Origin: Sanderia malayensis
Lineage: Eukaryota > Cnidaria > Scyphozoa > Semaeostomeae > Pelagiidae
Length of the DNA: 64,000 bases
Assembly: GCA_013076295.1 (NCBI GenBank)
Contig: RQOL01000531.1
Coordinates: forward strand, 2,976,001-3,040,000
Direction: 5' to 3'
The position numbers were made by a program, and so were the translations under genes. The notes below the pieces were generated by a model. That model was given only the letters and a program-made list of their open reading frames with translations, was not told where the DNA came from and did no database searches. Shown piece after piece: positions 58,254-64,000 of the stretch (its first letter is position 1; every line of letters begins with the position of its first letter).

Positions 58254-60503
58254 GGTGTTTTACAACTCTTTGATAATTTAGAGGTCTGGGGCTTCGGTTT
58301 ATTTTGTACAGTTTTGGCGCGAAATTCAAAATAGTGGTAACGATAATGAAAAACATAACTTTTCAGACCGACACTACATTACAAAATCTGAAATATCTTA
58401 TCGTGAAGTTCTGATTCATTTATCTGAAATATAATGAATATCGATGCCGAGAGTGATTTTTCTAATAGCGAAAGCATAAGTGATATTTCTTCATTATCCG
58501 TGTTGTTAGCTGAAGAATATGACGAGCTCATAGCCTACCATGATAGAGAAGTTTATGACCCTCATGGTATTGAAAGTGACGATGGTCAACTTGGATGCTG
58601 CCACTGGTTTAGAAAGTCGGAAGCAGACTTTCAAGGTTCTATTATTCCGTCAGAAAGAATTCCTGAGCATGGGAGACCTGCAGCTATTTTTGATGCTGGT
58701 ACAAAACCACATGAGATATTTGAAGGTATAATGGACGACGAATTTATCATGACATGTATTGCAAGTACAAATGAACATGGCGCTGAAGATCCATCATTCT
58801 TTGAAAAAATTGGGGAGATTTCAAGAGATGAGGCAGGAATACGTTTTGTAAGAGGTTTCTTTGCAATCAAATGGCATCTTCGTCTTCTTGGATATCGGCA
58901 ATATAGATGGGCTTGGAGTGAGGACCCCTTGCAATCACAGCCATAAATAAAGAAAAAAATGAGCCGTGAAGTCTTTCGTCTTATGCTAAAGCATTTTTGA
59001 GTTGTAAAAGCTTCATCCTTGCCACCTACAGATCATTCAGACTACCATTACGTGCAGAATATTAACTCTCGAGTTGAATATCTCAGACAGAAATCTTTAT
59101 CAAAGTAGACGGTTGGCTGGAAAATGTGCGTTGATGAAAGAAGAGTGACTAGCAATAGCAAAAGGAATCCTAAAAGCAAAATCAGAAATCCAGACAAGCC
59201 AATAAGAATTGGATGGACGATTTGTAAAACAAGTCATAAAGGAGCGAATGGTGGAAATTATGCTGCTAACCATGTTGTGAAAGTGGAGAAGAAAACGTAC
59301 AAAACATCTGGCAATGGTAAAAAAAAACTATGATATTGTTGAGCAACTCATATCTGAATTTAAAGACAGTGGACGTTTGGTTGTTATGGACAGTGGCTTT
59401 CCCACAATAAAATTAATGGAAGATGCAAGAGCAAATGGCATACTCGATTAATTGCTACGCAAAGGGGCAACCTGCTCATTTCCCATGCAGCCGTAAGGAA
59501 AGTTTGTGTTCAGCAAGACAACTTTTTTTGGGTTTTCTAAGTCTCTTTATAAAGGTTTTCTAAACATTACATATTGGAACGACAACAATGTGGTAATCTT
59601 TTTGGATAATGACGTCAAGCCTGGCCAGCAGTATTGGGAACCTGTTGAAGTCAACCAAGGAAGAGAATAGGTCATCATTTATATGCCCAGAGTTGCTGTA
59701 CTATATCGCAAAATGTATGGATGGGTAGACAAAACCAACCAGCAACTGTCTTATTATAATGCTGAATTTAGAAGTGTGAGGAAGCAAAACGGAATTTTCG
59801 ATAGACATTATGAGATGTACGTCTTAGTCAACGGTCATACTTTATGGCGCAACAGCAATAATCTTCACGAGCAGTTATCAAAAAATGCTCTTTCGCAAAG
59901 CTCATTTCGATTCGAAGTAATTCGTATCTGGTATGCAGTGTTCAAGATGTTTCATGAACGTATGCCAGTTATCCATCTGATGAACCACGTGGAAAGAAAA
60001 GATCGTTGGAATCTGTTTCGACTTACATGCTTTTACTGTATTCAAGAATTTGGCAGAGATCATGTAAGTGATTGGTTCTCAATAGCTTGACGTCACGTTA
60101 ACTAGGGCAAGTTTCTACTTTCTGAGATATTTCAAGCTTCCTTAACGACACAATCAAAATAAACCACGTAAATCTAGCTGCATGACCCAGAATGAATAAT
60201 AAATCAATGAATAATAAATTAAAGAACTTAAGAACTAACCTCTTTTCTTAGGTAATCTATGTTAGTTGCCATGTCAAGTAGAACTTTTCCAACTTCACCA
60301 CTCTTGTTCTTCGATATTCATTATGTTTCAGATAAATGAATCAGAACTTCACGATAAGATATTTCAGATTTTGTAATGTAATGTCGGTCTGAAAAGTTAA
60401 GTTTTTCATTATCGTTATCACTATTTTTAATTTCGCGCCAAAACTGTACAAAATAAGGCTAAGCCCCAGACCTCTAAATTATAAAAGAGTTGTGAAAGCA
60501 CCA
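58254..60503. mobile_element. piggyBac-like transposon with ~200-bp inverted ends
   Basis: Bases 58,254-58,445 (CAACTCTTTGATAATTTAGA, GGCGCGAAATT, TTTTCAGACCGACA, TGAAATATCTTATCGTGAAG) are repeated inverted at 60,309-60,503. Between them lies a broken piggyBac-type transposase on the plus strand. No TTAA target duplication could be placed at these limits, because the inverted similarity continues outward into satellite C-like sequence on both sides. Confidence 0.75.
58434..60090 (+). pseudogene. piggyBac-type (PGBD-like, DDE_Tnp_1_7) transposase pseudogene
   Basis: The first part (58,434-58,946) is open and includes an acidic N-terminus and DPSFFEKIGEISRDEAGIRF then FFAIKWHLRLLGYRQYRWAW, as in the piggyBac N-terminal domain. 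It continues out of frame with VSREVFRLMLKHF (stop near 59,000), a stop near 59,105, then MCVDERRVTSNSKRNPKSK and IRIGWTICK. A frameshift at the A-run near 59,325 is followed by DSGRLVVMDSGFPTIKLMED, which holds one expected catalytic-region Asp. A stop near 59,450 and more frame breaks follow, and the C-terminal part (59,683-60,090) reads LYRKMYGWVDKTNQQLSYYN and FEVIRIWYAVFKMFHERMPV. Multiple stops and frameshifts make it inactive. Confidence 0.8.
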
Positions 60504-60706
60504 TTTTATGCCTCCAAAACATTAAAATTTCAAAATGTAATTTTCATATTTATCTAATCCCCTGACATTATTTAATATATTTGGTTGTGTGAAGTCTTGT
60601 TACATTACAAATGCGCATGTCTAATAATTTGAGGAATGATTTGCGAGAATTCTCGTCGTCGTTTGCTGCGTTTGTATCATGAAAGAAATTGAAGACATTA
60701 TAGGCA
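60504..60706. other. Spacer with inverted satellite C-like sequence
   Basis: From 60,500 to about 60,560 the reverse complement matches a satellite C unit (TTGAAATTTTAATGTTTTGG). The remainder has no supported feature; GTATCATGAAAGAAATTGAA near 60,675 resembles the start of the RecQ fragment at 61,445. Confidence 0.5.
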
Positions 60707-61160
60707 TTACCGTAAATCCTCGAATAAGCCCCCACGTTCGAATAAGCGCCCCCCTCGATTAAGCCCCCACCTAAAAAATCATTTTTGCAAATACGCCCCC
60801 TCATAAGTGCAGAATAATATCTTAATTGGAGAAAGCCCCCACAGGACAATAGCTATACAGTATCACTTCCTTTGACTCGAGACAAAAAAGCGAAAAGAAA
60901 CGCGATTTTCGTGACAATAAACAAATTATAATTTTTGTTAAATCTTCACACAGCACTTTGTGAAAAAAGTTTAGCCGATTGAGAAAACTGTGTCGTCTTT
61001 TTTCTGTCAACCTTTGAGGAAAAAGCAAAACTTTGAAATAAGCCCCCCCCCCCTCGAATAAGCCCTCCCCTCGAATAAGCCCTCCCCTCGAATAAGCCCC
61101 CACCAAAAAATTCATTTTTGCAAATAAGCCCCCGGGGGCTTATTTGACATTTTACGGTAT
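60707..61160. mobile_element. MITE-like element with ATACCGTAAA ends and CGAATAAGCCCCC repeats
   Basis: The left end TACCGTAAATCCTCGAATAA and the right end AATAAGCCCC...GGGGCTTATTTGACATTTTACGGTA are inverted. Both arms contain several CGAATAAGCCCCC(AC) repeats and AAAAATCATTTTTGCAAATA. No coding capacity. Related copies are at 5,691-5,766 and 63,270-63,524. Confidence 0.75.
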
Positions 61161-61431
61161 TCTATGACTGGGCCCTGCAGATATTCCGACAACAAACGAC
61201 GTATACTGCTGCACGACAATTGTTCTCGGTCTCGGTCGTGAATCACGGAAATATTAATTCTCGTCAACCTTCCTCTGGCCTTTGATATCTAGCAACAACC
61301 AACGGAAAAGGGTCTTATAATATTACACGAAAAACTTGGACTTGAGTACGCCAGTTTTTTGGCCTTCGTGGAAACGAGGTTTGGGTGATTCCGTCTGAAT
61401 TTCTCCCAATTTTTGAATTTGTTGTTGGAAG
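61161..61431. other. Region upstream of the RecQ fragment
   Basis: It shares an inverted ~45-bp stretch (CTCTGGCCTTTGATATCTAG) with the upstream region of the CIP2A-like gene at about 10,423-10,460. Nothing else is recognised. Confidence 0.35.
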
Positions 61432-61907
61432 ATGGAGGATTGTATCATAAAAGAAATTGAAGTAATTGTTTTTAGCAATGTTTTAAACGAACAAGATACA
61501 TTTGTTTGTGCACCAACAGGTTCGGAAAAGACGCTATGCTTTGTTTTTTTGTCAGAAGCTTCACATTTGATAGACATACTTGAGATTTAAGACAACAACA
61601 ACGGGCCTAATTCTTGCTCTTATATCACTTTAGTTCTTTCTCCATTATCCGCCTTAATAGTGGAGCAAACAAAGAGATTGAAAGACTATGGCGTCCATGC
61701 AACGTTTGTTTGGGAATGACAAAATGATTCTCAAATTATACGAGAAATGAAAAAGGTTCCTTTGAAGGTTGTGTTAATCACTACGCCCGAGGCTGGGCTG
61801 CCTTGCCTTGGAGTGGAGTCAACGTGGCGAAAACTGTTTTGCTCAAAACCATATCAAAATAAAATTGAAACATTTGCTGTTGATGAAGCACATTGTATTT
61901 GATATTG
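61432..61907 (+). pseudogene. RecQ-like DNA helicase N-terminal fragment, inactive
   Basis: One frame from ATG at 61,432 encodes MEDCIIKEIEVIVFSNVL, motif I as APTGSEKT (normally PTGxGKS/T, so the third glycine is Glu), motif Ia as LSPLSALIVEQTKRL, TTPEAG and motif II as VDEAHCI. It is interrupted by TAA after IDILEI, by TGA after FVWE and by TGA after DEAHCI, and ends at a GTAAGT donor. RecQ helicases unwind DNA 3' to 5' using ATP. Later motifs III-VI were not found downstream. Loss of the motif I glycine and three stops make it non-functional. RecQ-like genes are often multi-copy in invertebrate genomes. Confidence 0.8.
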
Positions 61908-62417
61908 GTAAGTTTTTTTTTAAATATATCAATTACATATAATAATTACTTAATAACTATAATACCTATAGAAATCTGAAAAATACTTGATGGTATACTT
62001 AGGAAATATATACTCAGAAAATATCCTCTTATTCTTATAACTAGTAACTTATTTTATACTGCCATATCTGATTCTTTAAGTAATTTTGCGAGTTCTTGCT
62101 TCTTTGTTAAGTCTTGCATCTTTTTTAAGGCTTGCTTCCATATCTTCTTTTTTAATCCAAGAATTAAGTTTCTCCCAGTTAATTTTCTAAGTTTGAGAAA
62201 TTGTTTTAAATGTTTTGTTATAATGTCCTTTAAATTTTTCAAATAAATGTTCCCTATGAAGATTGTTAACCATTAATGAAAAAAATTTCAAAAACCTTTT
62301 GTTTAATGTTTGTCTACAAATGAAGGGAGTGAAAATTTCCACAGGTTGTAAATACGCATTCTATTTTATTTCTCAAATCAAGTTATTGTTCAGTGTAAAG
62401 AAAAGCAACCCATTTGC
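61908..62417. other. AT-rich interval, no supported gene
   Basis: A minus-strand Lys-rich ORF (62,054-62,242) has no recognisable family and lacks clear context. Expected further RecQ exons were not found. Confidence 0.4.
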
Positions 62418-62640
62418 TCTAACCCTCTCATGCCCAGCATCCCAGTAGGTCCCAGTAGAAGCAAAAATCATGAAAAACTCAATTTGATTAAAACTGGCTG
62501 AAACTCGGTGAGAAGTACAATTTTGGGGCGCTGAATTCGAATATCGAATTTATTTTTTGAAATTTTGATGTTTTGGGGGCAAAAAATGGGGGTAAAAGGG
62601 GGGCAATATGCAATTTTTGAAACTTGTCAAATTTGAATCT
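62418..62640 (+). repeat. Satellite C leader plus one partial unit
   Basis: AACCCTCTCATGCCCAGCAT, GAAAAACTCAATTTGATTAA and CTCGGTGAGAAGTACAATTT followed by ATGTTTTGGGGGC and GCAATATGCAATTTTTGAAA show the same leader-then-satellite order as at the three other loci, here with a single unit. Confidence 0.85.
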
Positions 62641-62645
62641 TTGAA

Positions 62646-63085
62646 ATTCACTGTATTTACGTGTTTTCACCGAGATGCACACTGATAATGCACTAATACA
62701 CTTGTCTTCACTTATACACACTCTTATACACTTGCAATTCACTGTATTTACGTGTTTTCACCAAAGGGCATTATGATAATGCACCAATACATTTGTCTTC
62801 ACTTCTACACACTCTTATACACTTGCAATTCACTGTATTTACGTGTTTTCACCAAAGGGCATTATGATAATGCACCAATACATTTGTCTTTATTTGTACA
62901 CACTCTTATACACTTGCAATTCACTGTATTTACGTGTTTTCACCGAGATGCACACTGAAAATGCACTAATACACTTGTCTTCACTTATACACACCCTTAT
63001 ACACTTGCTATTCACTGTATTTACAAGATTTTTTTACCCAAATGCACTCTGATAATGCACTAATACATGTGTTATACATATGTTA
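62646..63085 (+). repeat. 91-bp tandem repeat, about five copies
   Basis: ATTCACTGTATTTAC starts at 62,646, 62,737, 62,828, 62,919 and 63,010, an exact 91-bp spacing. Copies alternate between a GAGATGCACACTGA and a AAAGGGCATTATGA variant (copies 1 and 4 versus 2 and 3). The last copy is diverged. Confidence 0.9.
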
Positions 63086-63269
63086 TACACATCGATGCCG
63101 GAACAGGGGGGGCAAGGGGGCGGCTGCCCTTTCATAATAATGCAAGAAGTGCCCTTTTTGCATTATTACGGCTTTTTTGCTTTACAACAAGACGTATTGT
63201 GATCAACGATCGCCATTGGTATTTAACTGAAACAGCAGACTAGATACAGCATAGCACCATGATATACAA

Positions 63270-63524
63270 TACCGTAAATCCTAGAATAAGCCCCCACCTT
63301 CGAATAAGCCCCCATCCTGATAATCATTTGCAAGGTATTGAGCCCAAGTATTGAGACGTTGAAGTTGTTTAGAATGTATTGCAAGTAGCAGCAAGTTTAA
63401 ACCAATAACTTCATTGGTTGGCTGCATAGTATAGCTTTTATTTTGCTTAATATTGGACAATAATCAGGCTAAAATTTAGTTTTTCCAAATACGCTTCCGG
63501 GAATTTATTCGAAGATTTACGGTA
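63270..63524. mobile_element. Nested TACCGTAAA element (CGAATAAGCCCCC family)
   Basis: TACCGTAAATCCTAGAATAA at the left and TTATTCGAAGATTTACGGTA at the right are inverted, enclosing about 215 bp of AT-rich sequence. It belongs to the same family as 60,707-61,160. Confidence 0.75.
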
Positions 63525-63638
63525 AACTCAATTTTTTTATAAGAAACACTCTATAAGAAACGGTAGGCTCAATTTTTCCAAAGCTAAGAAACAGCCCTAC
63601 CAAAATTGAAAAGGCTAAGAAGCTTTTATACCATAGGA

Positions 63639-63691
63639 AGGGCACTTTTGGGCGTGGCATTATTTTTAAATGCCACGCCCAAAAGTGCCCT
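63639..63691. repeat. Perfect 22-bp inverted repeat with 9-base loop
   Basis: AGGGCACTTTTGGGCGTGGC plus AT (63,639-63,660) is matched exactly by its complement at 63,670-63,691. It lies inside the GATGCCGGAA element and could form a stable hairpin or cruciform. Confidence 0.9.
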
Positions 63692-63741
63692 CTAAAAAAG
63701 TTTGACCCCCTGTGCTCCAGTGTGCTTCCGGCATCCCTGAT

Positions 63742-64000
63742 ACATGTGTTATACATGCGTTATTGTTATACACTACATATATATTGTAGGGACACACATA
63801 CTACCCCTTTATCATGCATTGTCTTATAATTGTATTCCGGGACCTATAGTTTACATACATATGAAGTCTTTGCCGTCGCAAGGCATTTCAACGTATGCGC
63901 GGCGCGAATTTATAAATTCAATTCAACTGTTGTTTTGTAATTTGTTTGATGATTTTGAATTATTGGGGTGTGTCGGCCTACCTACCTCGCTCGATCTCAT
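63742..64000. other. Right-edge sequence, nothing recognised
   Basis: No gene, RNA or repeat boundary could be supported before the window ends. Confidence 0.4.

Larger units (their letters stand above)
63094..63735. mobile_element. TIR element with GATGCCGGAA ends, with a nested insertion
   Basis: GATGCCGGAACAGGGGG on the left faces TTCCGGCATC and CCCCCTGTGCTCCAG on the right. The G-rich CAGGGGG end is reminiscent of hAT-type MITEs. A second TIR element (63,270-63,524) lies inside it. No transposase is seen. Confidence 0.55.

Noticed and set aside
60660..60706. Second RecQ start
   Set aside because: Only about 25 bases resemble the RecQ fragment start (GTATCATGAAAGAAATTGAA) and no helicase motif follows; too little to call.
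62054..62242. Lys-rich 62-codon minus-strand ORF
   Set aside because: Low-complexity AT-rich sequence with no clear acceptor, no neighbours and no recognised family.

Overview
This window is a repeat-dominated stretch of a metazoan nuclear genome. Evidence is AT-rich DNA, multi-exon genes with GT-AG introns (about 70-500 bp), exons recognisable as animal TMEM129, CIP2A, MTHFD1-type and RBM22, and remnants of eukaryotic DNA transposons (IS3EU-, Kolobok-, piggyBac- and hAT/pogo-like). Short introns and this repeat content suggest an early-branching marine animal such as a sponge or cnidarian, but that is inference. A run of 100 Ns at 17,490-17,589 and homopolymer-length differences between repeat copies show that this is a draft assembly.

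Left 10 kb (gene-bearing, all on the minus strand): the first exons of TMEM129 (1-1,186, 3' end off the edge); a possible orphan terminal exon (2,693-2,839); a decayed MTHFD1-like fragment (5,802-7,000); and an 11-exon CIP2A-like gene (7,106-10,009). A tRNA-derived SINE, a small palindromic MITE and short tandem duplications lie between them.

10-17.5 kb: three copies of a ~285-bp repeat, a dispersed element (family A) interrupted by a complete 1,675-bp IS3EU-like foldback transposon with 6-bp target duplications, five units of a ~183-bp satellite (B), and six units of a ~290-346-bp satellite (D) up to the gap.

17.6-30.2 kb: six and a fraction nearly identical ~1,540-bp tandem units built from nested inverted repeats, passing abruptly into ~3.1 kb of a ~19-bp minisatellite whose unit is a hyphenated palindrome.

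30.2-37.4 kb: an inverted copy of a dispersed repeat also seen at 1.3-4.6 kb, short tandem repeats, a SINE-like tRNA relic, a 1.2-kb foldback element, unassigned ORFs, and three exons of an RBM22 fragment.

37.4-58.2 kb: interleaved satellites C (~137 bp), D and B, including an 8,074-bp block repeated twice in tandem with no difference noticed in the stretches compared, and inside it a 1,584-bp higher-order repeat. A 1,465-bp Kolobok-like element with TTAA duplications sits in satellite C and carries a P2X7-C-terminus-like Zn-cysteine domain ORF on one strand and a THAP-like ORF on the other.

58.2-64 kb: a broken piggyBac-like transposase between ~200-bp inverted repeats that run into satellite C sequence, a RecQ-like helicase fragment with stop codons, another satellite C leader, a 91-bp tandem repeat, and small TIR elements.

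Only TMEM129 and CIP2A look like candidate working genes. The genes do not form a pathway; the window is chiefly a record of transposon insertion, fragment capture and satellite growth.
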